Source of the DNA: Adiantum capillus-veneris
Lineage: Eukaryota > Streptophyta > Polypodiopsida > Polypodiales > Pteridaceae
DNA: 60,000 nucleotides
NCBI GenBank assembly: GCA_014529385.2
Contig: CM043970.1
Coordinates: forward strand, 40,481,279-40,541,278
Direction: 5' to 3'
Part shown: one piece after another, positions 33,100 through 43,289 of the stretch
Numbering within the stretch: position 1 is the stretch's first letter
Layout: every line of letters starts with the position of its first letter
Position numbers and translations under genes: made by a program
Notes under the pieces: generated by a model
Told to the model about the DNA's origin: nothing
What the model saw: the letters and a program-made list of their open reading frames with translations, nothing else
Databases searched by the model: none

Positions 33100-35130
33100 T
33101 AGTGGAAATTCTCTCAGGAGAAGGTGTTGCTTCAGAGGATAAGTTGGCTCGACACTGAGTTGAGTAAGGCATGTGTGGGGTGTGAATAGATATTTTCCTT
33201 AGTCGTGAGTGTGAACATGGTGTCAATTTGGGTGTGAATGTAGTGAGGGTTACTACAAATGTAGCAAGGCTTACTATGAAGCAAGAGTTGAGGAAGGCAT
33301 GTGTGGGGTGTGAACAGGTCATGCCTTTAGTTCATGTGTTAACATGGTGCTAATTTTGGTTGGGCATTAACCACCCTTGGTTGGACACTACCCTATGCCC
33401 ATAGGTGAGCTGTAGAAGAGAAGGAATGAAACCCTAGCTATGGAAGAGAGAGAGAGAGAGAGAGAGGACATAGTTGGGCAGGAGGGAAACCTTCAAATCT
33501 TGATTTTATTTCTTGTTATGGGTTTGAGCATGAAAATGTTTTGAGCAACATTCAATCTAGATGGCTACTTGTGGTAACCTTGTAGGTTAGAGGTGTGGGC
33601 CACCCATGCATCCAAGGTGTCAATCTCCGTCGCCATTTGTTGCTCAACATATGATGGTACTTGATTATCATTGGATATCCATAAATGGTTGTTGAATCAC
33701 ATCATAGCTTGGGTTGCATTTGTACGTCCATATAATGAAAATTATACATATTATTTGGATTATACAATGATCTTTTGAATAATACACTATAAAATGTATA
33801 ATCAAAGGATTACTTCAATCGAAAAAATCTTTGATTGAAGAAATTTCAATCGCAGACTCATATCATATATACGCTTCTTCAATTGAAGGAGTGCATTATA
33901 GTCTTTCTCAGCATATCAGAGGTAGAGAAAGCATGTATAATAACTCTTTTAGCATTGTTTTTAATTTTTCTTTTGCTAATTTGTGTTGCGCTAAAGGTTC
34001 TCCTCACACACAAAATTAGTTTGGAGGTGCGTAGGACTATTCCAAGGTTGTGTCAACATAGTCACACTCTTAGAATAGATAGACACTAGCGCTATGTCTT
34101 GTGGTTGTGTAGACCTATGGGTCACACTCCATAGAGAGCCATATTGAGTGTAGAATACCACTCATGATGTGTAGAGGTTCCTGCGTAGGGGTTTGTCACT
34201 TCCTATTGTGTAAGAGAATACTCACACTTTAGAAGTTGTAAAAATATACAAACATATTTAGAATCTTTTTATCTAGTATAGTTTACTTTATACACTAGAG
34301 ACAAAGCTAAACTATAGTATAAATTAAGTATACACATTGACACATTTGAAGAGTGAAGAGTTAAGTTTAACTTTCTCTTCGTCTACAAATGTATCAGTGT
34401 TCATTTTTTGTTTGTACTATTGTTTATGCTTTTGTTTTACGTATCCAACTCACCTAAACAATATTACAAGATAGTGAGTGCTAAGTTAAAGCTTTGCTTC
34501 TCTTTTTGTCACTGTCTGTCACTCGCAATAAGTGAGTAATGATATACTCTCTACGCTTTCTTTGTAACTATGACATGTAGCTTTTTTCTAAATGTGATGA
34601 TTAATGGTTTGACTGCTGCATTGTGTTAAAGATTTTCATACTTCAATAGTGACCAAATTGATTATTTAATCTTTCAATCATTTAAATAATAGAGACCACT
34701 CTTGTGTTAGAGCTATTAGCTCACACAATTGGGCTATTAGTGCGTAACGTACACTTTTAGTAGTCTAATATACTACTTCTCTGTGACATAAACTTCTAGT
34801 GTTCTATGTTTAGTAGTGTCCACACTTGTGTTAGAGTTTTTAACTCACACATTGGACTAATTTTTCATAATGTTAACTTTTAGTGATTTGTTTTTAAAAA
34901 AATTATCTTCCATTCCATTATAATTCAATTGTTTGTACGACACAATTATTCAACTATTGATAATAAAACCTTATTCAAAGACCATAGGATTCGATAAAAA
35001 ATGTATTTATTCATTTGTTGCAACAAATATTTCACTTTAAATGTATCTAAGTATTCAACATTGATATTAAACATTTTCATATTTCAACATATTTGAACTA
35101 TTCTCTTTCTATTAATATATCATTGTTTGT
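33100..35130. other. AT-rich spacer with diverged repeats
   Basis: No gene recognised. Two imperfect copies of a GGCATGTGTGGGGTGTGAA-containing unit lie at about 33168 and 33296. A diverged duplication of about 124 bp with CTTGTGTTAGAG lies at 34701 and 34825. A short GA run lies near 33450. Confidence 0.5.
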
Positions 35131-35959
35131 TTTAATAGCCATGTCAAAGACGAAGCTATCACAAGCACATCAAAAAATAGTCATTGAAGCTATTATTCGC
35201 CAATGGTGTTTGAAGAGAAGCAGTTACGTCAATGTTTTGAGAATGCAGAGCCTTCTAGTTTCAATGATTATGTCAATACATTGAGAAAACATTGCTTTGA
35301 GAACTTACAACAATCATTCCCCACAATATCAGTTGATATTGTAATTTTTAGTGGCGGTCAAATGTAGGGACTTTTCAAGCAAGTCTTGGGTCAAATCTTG
35401 GTTACTTTTAATGCTCAGCATTAAAACCATGAAGTTTGATCTATCCCTCTAGTACGGAAAATAATGCAATTGATTCATCAATTGCATGCTAAAATAAAAG
35501 GAAAGAGCAAGCTAAAAGGCCCTAGAAAAAGATCGAGTGTGGCTGATCTTATCGAGCCAACTCACTAAAATAGAAGTGGCAACTCCCAACTCAGCCTACC
35601 ATTGTGGGAGCACTAGCCCAAGGTGATGCACTAGTATTGCACCTCCTACATGATTGACATGTTTTTCACTTGTAAGCACCCCAACTCGGAGAAGGAAGAT
35701 GGGCATATTTCAAGCAAGTTCGTGTACTTCTTAGACCTTGTGTATGAAACTAAAGTATTCAAGATCCTGCCACACGAGCCAACTGCTGCAAAACAAGCCA
35801 TGGAAGAAGCCACCATTTAAAATATCCAACATCGAGGTATAATCCCACCACTTGGCATCGTGAAATACTCCCCGCAGCCAATGCTTATCTTTAGATATCG
35901 GAACAGTGGCCATGTGGAGCAGTGGATACAACACTACAAGAGGTTGTGTGCTCTTGTGA

Positions 35960-36215
35960 CGCTGTTAGCGACGGAAATACACTGGGTTTTTATAACCCCC
36001 GACGTCGCTAAAACCGTCGCTAATAGCGTCGCTACGAGAGTGTCGCTATATGCGTCGCTATAGGCGTCGCTTATATGCGTCGCTATATAGAGACGCTCAT
36101 AGCGACGCTCATAGCGACGGTTATAGCGACGTTTACACAGAAGTCTATAGCGACGCTCGTAGCGACGCTACAGAGCCATAAATAGCGACGGTTATAGTGA
36201 CGCCTGAGAGAAATG
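35960..36215. repeat. Left subterminal repeats of CACTA
   Basis: At least fourteen copies of GTCGCTA or TAGCGAC. They run mostly as GTCGCTA to about 36085 and then as TAGCGAC to about 36205, so the two halves could pair into a long imperfect hairpin. Confidence 0.85.
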
Positions 36216-36618
36216 TTTTTTGGTGACAGGGCATTGAATGCCCTGCCACCCATCAAGCATATTGTACTTGATTCACTTTTTAAAAAAAGTGTAAGGGTAG
36301 ATAATAGACCCAAAATAGTCACCCACAAGACGCATTGTTTGCAAAATTGACAAGCGTAAAATTGACAATTGTACACATCATAGGCAAAATGAATTGATTG
36401 GCAAATGTAATAATGACAATTGTACAACATCATAGACATAAAGAATTGATTGGCAAAATGAACTGCGATGACAAATGTAATAATATACATGGTTCAAAAA
36501 GACGTATAAAATCCGTCTCATGATACATAAGCTATGAGAAACCCTAAACTAATGCTATCTAGCTACGGCTAAACTGACGTCGTCTAGTCAGACGTCTCAT
36601 CGCGTCCAAGCGGCGTAT

Positions 36619-39600
36619 CTATCGGATTCTGCAAAAAAAGACAATAAGACAACTTTCAATAAGTATAAACATATAACGACATTTATAAAACAATACAAAA
36701 AATAGAAAAGAGTAAACCCTAATACTAACCATGCCGCCGCGAGAACTGAGAATGTCCATCAGGGCGTTTAAGCCCTTCCTGCCTGCGTACTCGCGCTCGT
36801 ACGGTGTGGGATCACGTCCTGTCATCGACCACTGTCAAAACATACAAAGATTTCATTATGTTAGAATTAAAAAACTCATAAACCCTAAACTATCGAACAT
36901 AAAGAGCAATGCGAAAACACTTACAAAATCGGCCTCAAATGATGCCCATCCACCGCTCCCCAAGTGGTGCGAGCTCCCTGCCTCTACTCGCGCTCTGGCT
37001 GCATCCTTTTGTTGCTTCCACTTGTCGGGATTCTCGCGCGCTGCTTTCTTCGCATTCTTCCAATCTTCTTGGCCAGCCAATCTGGCCTGTTCCACCCATG
37101 CTTGATTGCTTTTTGCACTTCAGAACGCTTGTGTTTGCAGTATTCGCGCATTCGAATCTTCATCAGGTCTTCATTGAAGCGCTGATCCCGTGTTGGAACG
37201 GGAAACTCATCATGAAGTATGCTTCTGATTGAGCATCTTCTCTGATCTCCTCCATTGATGCCGTTGTGATTGGCACATGGTAGCCTTCATACGTCCTTGC
37301 ACTACGAGGGGCTACCTCTATGACGTACCACCAGTTTGATGTAGACTTTGTAGGATGAAATATTACCTGCCAGAGCCACATAACTTACATGAGAGATTTC
37401 AAGCACATAACTTGTAAAAGGGGGATGTTAACTATTTACATACTTACTTGTTCACAATGCTCGGGTAGTACGAAAGTGTCTCTTAGGTCAGTCCATTTCT
37501 TAGTAGAATCCACCTCAAGAAAACCAGACTCTCCTCTACGCACAGTAGCGTTGCGACCCTCCATGATTATCTTGAACCATTTCACATCGAACAAGTCGAC
37601 AAAAAATCCTTTGTAATCGATCCTCAAAATCTCTTGTAGCGTGCCGAAGTAAGTGAGTTCCGCCACCACAGGATCTGCATCAGAGGAATGTCGTCTACTA
37701 GACTGTTCAAATTTTGCCATGATTCCACAATCTTGAGTAAAACGCTTTTTGTCAATCCGTTCCACCCTAAAATGTCGACCTTTACACCATGCTGCTGTGT
37801 ATGACTTATATTACAACGAACAAAGATTATGAGTGGCCGTTCAAACGTTTAGAAATAAAGTCACTAGCTAGTCGTACATTGCAAACTTACCTTGGTCGCG
37901 CAACCCCGAGAGTACTCCCACTCTTCCTCAGTCACTTCGTCACCGCATTGTTGTGCGCTTTTCAATTGGTTGTGCAACCATCTTAAGCTCATGAATGTTG
38001 GTAGGCTCTCCAGAACCGTCGGATAGTGCATCGGTGGTCGTCTTCCCCGTCTCCACTCGATTCGTGCCCTTTGTCGCTCTTGCTTTGCATCCTCATATTG
38101 TGAAATCCACTTTTGCATCACTGGATTGTGAAGCATGCAAAATCGGTTGATTTTAGCCTCTAGATCTTCCGTCATCTTCTTCTCAACACCGAGATTGCAC
38201 ATGAAAATCCCAGATATGCGCTCATCATCTATGGTTCGCCATAGCGTGTCCCGGGCTTTATCAAATCCGTCTAGCCACTCTCCAATGTACACTAGGGACT
38301 CTGATACCAACCAACCTTCTGCCATGCTACCCTCCGGACGTGCCTTTTGACGCACATATCCCTTAAGCGTTTTCATGAAACGTTCTAAGAAGAACATCCA
38401 TCTGGAATGAACTGTGCCAGCTATTTCCACCTCATCAACTATCTGAACAAGAAGATGCACCTGAATGGTTAGCATGGTAGTAGGAAAATTTTTCTCAAAC
38501 ATGCACACAAGCTCCGCAGCATTTAGTTTGGCGAATGGTATAGAGTCTACGTTGATCTCCTTTTGTGAGATCCATTGCACCAGCTTTGCAAGTTTGTAGA
38601 TTGTGTTACGGATGTCGAGAGACAAACATCCCTCAATGGCAACCGGTAAAATAAACTGTAAAGTATGTGCAACAATGATATTAAAGTCCACATTTTATGC
38701 AATGATATTAAAGTCCACTATGAACGTACCTGACACATTTTATGCCAATCGTGTGACTTCAAACCGGTAAGCTTTCCTTCTTTAGTAAAACACGTTCGGA
38801 GCGAGTGCATTACGCCAGTGGGGGTCCGCAAAGATCGAATGGTCTCTTTTTCTTTGCGTTCTTGGGCTCCTGTGAAAATCCATGGTGCTTTAGGGAGTTT
38901 TATCGATCCATCAGACGCTGTTTGCGGCCAATATTGCTCCATACGATCCACATTTCTAATGTCAACTCTGGCTCCCAAAGTATCTTTCTTGCCGGTCAGA
39001 TGGTCCCATAGTAGATTACCCACATTCTTGAATATGTGCATTGGATCGAGCAAGTGATTGATCATGAGTCGGGGCCAGTATGGTAACTCGTACCATAGAG
39101 ATAGTCTCTTCATCCCTGGAGGCAATCCGTCATCGCACATCTCCTTCTGCTCTAACCATGCTTGTGCAGACATCCTTGGTGGCTCTCTTCCCAAAAAGCC
39201 GTCGCGTAACACATGATTATCTGGAAGATACGCTTGATGACCTTCGTAGATTTTCTTCTTTAGTGAGGGCGCCCTACGTGCATTCAGTCTAGGTCCACAT
39301 GTGACACATGCTCTGTATCCGCTTGTTTGAAGCCCTGCATGTATACACATGATAATAGATCAACTATGGGAAAAAACAAGATTTATAGTGTCTGAGTGAG
39401 GAGTGTCAATAGATCACCTGAGCATTCTGTTAGCCCGGGATATTCATGCATGGTCCACATTAGAATGCCTCTGATCAAAGCATTTCGTCGTCTTGTGTGT
39501 CGGATCATATCCACCCCCTTTATGCCAATCCACAATTGTTGTAGCTCTTCCAATAGTGGACGAAGATACACATCCATATTCTCCACTTTATATCGCCCTG

Positions 39601-40786
39601 GCACAATCAAGCTTAGCCATAGGTGCCCCTTCTTCGTAGTCAACCACAGGGGAATGTTGTAGTTGACGATGACAACGGGCCATACATTGTAAGATGTTGA
39701 TCTTTGACCAAATGGATTTACGCCATCCATAGCCAGGCCTAAGCGCAAATTTCGAGCTTCCCTGGCAAAATCCGACCATGTTCCATCTATATGTTTCCAG
39801 GCTGCGCAATCTGCAGGAATTCGTAGCACACCATCCGAAGATTTATTCTCCTCATGCCATGATGCTAGGGCGGCCATGGACTTACATTCGAAGAAATGCT
39901 TGATGCGAGGAAGCAGAGGAAAATGTCGCAAAACCTTTTGTGGAATTTTTGTCTCGTGGAGATCTACTCGATATCTTTCGGAATCACATTTCGGACACTT
40001 CTCCATGTCTATGTATTCCCCTCTGAAAAGAATACAGTCATTAGGACAAGCGTGGATAGAATTGTAATCCATCCCCAAGTTTTGCAAAATCTTTCTTGCT
40101 TCATCTCGGGAATCTGGCATCACATTGTCAGCTGGTAGTATGTGCTCTTTAAGCAATCTACACAACATAAAAATACGATACAGTCGTGTAAAAATCTATC
40201 AGATCATTATACATTTAGAGTTTTATTAAAGTAAACTAATTGTAATAGATCACCTGAAAAGCGCTGTGACGCTAGTGTCACTCCATCCAAACTTTGCCTG
40301 CATGTTGAGAAGAACCAGGAGTGCTTTCAATCTAGACATACGTGCTCCATTATACAATGGCGTATCGGCTTCACTTTTCATATCATCATAGATAAGCCTT
40401 TCTGAATCCATGATCGTCTCGATCATTTCATCAATCTCGGGCTCAAACATTGCCTCGTTGGGAATGTGCTATGCATGATCATCCCCCGAGCTGTGAGAGG
40501 CTACATCTTGTGGCCTCACATATGCTGCTTGACCAAAGCGCCTGCGAACACGTCTATTGGGTTGCAAGATTGCTGCTTGTTGGCCAGCGTCAGAGTCCGA
40601 CGAGTTATAATTGGCAACAACTCGATCTATAATAGATGGATCGAACTCGCCAAATTCGCGAACGTGCTGCAAAGAAACACATCTTGTCCGTCGCACAGCA
40701 TGCTTGCATTGATTACAAGGACATAAGACCCTCGTTGAGAGATAGGTGTTTCGGTTGGACGGTCCCACATCCTCGTCACTACTCAT
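36619..40786 (-). pseudogene. CACTA transposase TNP2 with DUF4218 and DUF4216
   Basis: Read on the minus strand from ATG 40786. A transposase-associated zinc-binding start (LCPCNQCKH) leads to SRLKALLVLLNMQAKFGWSD and the TNP2 core (IHACPNDCILFRGEY, then CPKCDSERYR, at 40158-39383). The core continues with LLDPMHIFKNVGN (39350-38718). DUF4218 follows (NFPTTMLTIQVHLLVQIVDE, 38691-37864), then DUF4216 (YFGTLQEILRIDYKGFFVDL, 37765-37436) and a basic C-terminal block (EDWKNAKKAARENPDKWKQQ). Introns with GT and AG ends separate the blocks; the first spans about 40157-40252. The protein cuts and joins the element at its ends. The one clear lesion is an in-frame TAG at 40469; the frame is otherwise kept. 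The 3' exon limits are approximate. Confidence 0.88.
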
Positions 40787-41301
40787 AATGAGGATAAAAA
40801 TCTTATAATCTGGACAAAAAATTTAATATTCTATTGGCATTCTTCATCTTATCTCTCTCTCTCTCTCTCTACCTCACATTCTCTAGTCATGTCCAATCCC
40901 CGCACACCTCGGTCTAGAGGTGCACGGAGATCAGAACCACCGGGTTATAATCTCGTCTTTATTGGTCAATACCTATATTTGTGGGTACAAGAAATCTACA
41001 GACCCACATCTACATGATACTGCATGTAGTGGACAAAACCCCTTTGCCTCTTCTCTAGCTGTAGCACTTCACAGCATCTTAACATCTTTTCACAGTAGAT
41101 CTTTTCACTGTTCGTCTAACTCTAAACCCTAAACCGTAAGTAATTCTTGCGTGGACTCGATCTAACGTAAATAAGCGTAAATCTAAATAAACGTAAATCT
41201 AACTAAAAATAAACCTAAATCTAATTTAACGTAAGTCTACATCTAACCTAATCTTTAACGTCTTTTGGGATAGTTTCCTACGACGTTAAAACTCTCTTCT
41301 T

Positions 41302-41305
<4 letters not shown>

Positions 41306-41356
<51 letters not shown>
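41306..41356. repeat. (GT)n microsatellite
   Basis: A GT dinucleotide run of about 50 bp inside the CACTA element. Confidence 0.97.
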
Positions 41357-41360
<4 letters not shown>

Positions 41361-41491
41361 ACCTAAATAAACCTAAGTCTAATCTAATATAACATAAATC
41401 TAAATCTAACGTAAATTATGTTATATTAAAAACAAAGAACTAAACTAACAGGGATTATAAGAACCTTAAAACTGATTTAACACATAATTTT

Positions 41492-41854
41492 TCACATAAC
41501 TCGGCAAGAGTTGGCATTCTCATCACTAAAGATGTGAGAGTTAACTTCCGGCGGTGACGCTGCCTCATCTCCATCCACATCTGACGACAGCAATTGGCCC
41601 TTTGGACCGTTCTTGCTCTTGTTACTAACTTTGAAGTTGCTGTTGAATGACTAGAGGTTGTCTAGATGGTCATTGTCGGGGATATAGTGACTCTTGCCGC
41701 CCTGAAGATCCACCTTCTTCCCTATCTTCTGAAGACATTTCACCAGTACTTTTGGATTGACGGAGCCCACCATGAGTGAAGGCAGCAATACCCTATATTC
41801 CATTGAGGGCTTTCTTCACCTGCTTCATGCAGGCATCGCAGTCTATGGAGACCT
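41492..41854 (-). pseudogene. HIPP-like HMA domain fragment captured by CACTA
   Basis: On the minus strand the first half of a heavy-metal-associated domain reads VSIDCDACMKQVKKALNGI, with the metal-binding CxxC, then TAG. In another frame the second half follows: SLMVGSVNPKVLVKCLQKIG, then KKVDLQGG. A lysine- and asparagine-rich tail comes next (NFKVSNKSKNGPKGQ), ending at 41492. This is the layout of land-plant HIPP metallochaperones, though I see no C-terminal isoprenylation motif. A small deletion, a frameshift and two stops make it non-functional. It lies wholly within the transposon, in transposase orientation, between transposase and right end. I infer that host gene sequence was captured. 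Confidence 0.78.
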
Positions 41855-42255
41855 AAATCTAATCTAATATAACGTAAATCTAAATCTAGCGTAAATAAAC
41901 GTAAATCTAACTAAAAATAAACCTAAATCTAATCTAATTTAACTTAAATAAACCTAAATCTAATTTAACGTAAGTCTACATCTAACCTAATCTTTAACGT
42001 CTTTTAGGATAGTTTCCTATGATGTTATAACTCTCTTCTTCTTGTGTGTGTGCGCGTGTGTGGATGTGTGTGCCAATAAAAAGAGATAAATGGTATAACC
42101 TTTCTATCACCCATGCCAAGTATGATAGATTGGTTATGCCATTTCCCTCTTGAATAATAGGTCTTGAGTTCAACTCCTCGTCGGCTAGATCTTTAGGTCT
42201 TTTAATTTTAATTAGTTTCCTACGACGTTAAATTAGTTTCTCTCTCTTTCTCTCT

Positions 42256-42446
42256 CAATGTGTGTGTGTTTTGTTGTTTATGCATGTTTTCTCTCTCTTT
42301 TCCTCTCTCAATGTGTGTGTTTTTTGTTTATGCATGTTCTCTCTCTCTTTTCCTCTCTCAATGTGTGCGTTTTTTGTTTATGCATGCCCTCTCTCTCTTT
42401 TCCTCTCTCAATGTGTGTGTGCATTCTTTGTTTATGTATGTGTGTG
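42256..42446. repeat. Tandem repeat of about 51 bp, four copies
   Basis: Units starting CAATGTGTG at 42256, 42309, 42359 and 42409 share TTTGTTTATGCATG and end in CT-rich sequence. Expansion of the flanking CT and GT runs probably seeded it. Confidence 0.8.
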
Positions 42447-42468
42447 TGCGTTTTTGTTTATGTTTGTA

Positions 42469-42473
<5 letters not shown>

Positions 42474-42522
<49 letters not shown>

Positions 42523-42526
42523 AACA

Positions 42527-42591
<65 letters not shown>

Positions 42592-42696
42592 GGAGAGAGA
42601 AAGAGGGGAAGGGAACATGAGAGTGAGGAGAGGGAAGGAGCATACTTGGCTCTCCTTCCTCTCCTCGTGTGTGTGTGTGTGTGTGTGTGTGGAGAA

Positions 42697-42760
<64 letters not shown>
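42474..42760. repeat. Compound CT, GT and GA microsatellites
   Basis: CT run at 42474-42519, GT run at 42531-42577, GA-rich to about 42600, GT run at 42668-42691 and GA run at about 42698-42755. The long open frames over these on both strands are low-complexity artefacts. Confidence 0.97.
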
Positions 42761-42765
<5 letters not shown>

Positions 42766-42854
42766 AGCGTTACCTGCTCCTTGCTTGAGGGCACCAAAAA
42801 ACTCAGATCTGAGATATGAGTTTTTGGGCGCTCTCTGTTATTTTTTTAGCCCAG

Positions 42855-42916
42855 CCGGCGTCGCTATGAGCGTCGCAAATTTACTTGTAAATTTGCGACG
42901 CTCATAGCGACGCCGG
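42855..42916. repeat. Perfect 62-bp inverted repeat near right CACTA end
   Basis: Two 30-bp arms with a two-base TT loop pair without mismatch. Each arm contains GTCGCTATGAGCGTCGC, so the arms are built from the subterminal motif. It is part of the right subterminal region. Confidence 0.95.
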
Positions 42917-43289
42917 GAAATTTTTTTTGAGCGTCGCTGTGTGAGCGTCGCTAATATGAATAACCTCTTGTAGTGCAAGCATGTCACTCGGATAAGATAG
43001 CTGGTAGTATAGAGAACTTCTAGGACAATATCTTACACATTGTCAATGCTCTACTGTAAACATTGAAGTACTTACATCACCATGATTTTTTGCACAACGA
43101 ACCCTAACAACTTTATGTTGCATTTTGCTGACAAGCCTTGTTTATTGCGGCATTAAAGATTGGTGCACTTGTATCTTATTCCCAACTACAAAGACATTTC
43201 CAAAGCTAACAGATTTGTCTTTGGAGTGTGGAAACAATCACCTTTGAGACTACCCTCATAGTGTATCTCGAACAACCCTCATTCCTTTT

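Larger units (their letters stand above)
41186..42050. repeat. Internal duplication around the captured fragment
   Basis: A block of about 120-160 bp ending in CTCTTCTTCTT plus a GT run occurs at 41186-41306 and again at 41886-42045. Shorter direct repeats of about 45 bp (AATCTAATCTAATATAAC) lie at about 41370-41415 and 41855-41890, one on each side of the HMA-like fragment. Confidence 0.8.
35932..42975 (-). mobile_element. CACTA (En/Spm) DNA transposon
   Basis: The element is 7,044 bp. It begins CACTACAAGAGGTT at 35932 and ends with the reverse complement of the same 14 bases at 42975. CAA precedes and follows it (35929-35931 and 42976-42978), the expected 3-bp target duplication. Both ends carry many copies of GTCGCTA or its complement as subterminal repeats, the usual binding sites for CACTA proteins. 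A TNP2-type transposase lies on the minus strand, along with a captured HMA-domain fragment and several long microsatellites. It sits inside a kinase-like pseudogene. The preserved ends and duplication suggest fairly recent insertion, although the transposase has one nonsense codon. Confidence 0.95.
35141..43260 (+). pseudogene. Kinase-like gene copy A, split by CACTA element
   Basis: The coding remnants are 35141-35931 and 42976-43260; the CACTA element lies between them. It starts MSKTKLSQAHQKIVIEA, then a helical segment (SSFNDYVNTLRKHCFENLQQ), then a kinase N-lobe with VYETKVFK, MEEATI and HRGIIPPLGIV. It breaks at HVEQWIQ. After the element the C-lobe continues with LKYLHHHDFLHN, NNFMLHF and GIKDWCTC in shifted frames. 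Removing the CACTA element and one CAA restores continuity with copy B at 54333-57445. Several frameshifts and stops show that it is a pseudogene. The catalytic loop is of the HxD type, and DWC stands where DFG is usual. Eukaryotic kinases transfer phosphate from ATP, but activity cannot be inferred here. Confidence 0.65.

Noticed and set aside
42258-42907. Long open frames of up to 215 codons in all frames over CT, GT and GA runs
   Set aside because: They translate to simple Ser-Leu, Cys-Val or Arg-Glu repeats created by microsatellites inside the CACTA element.
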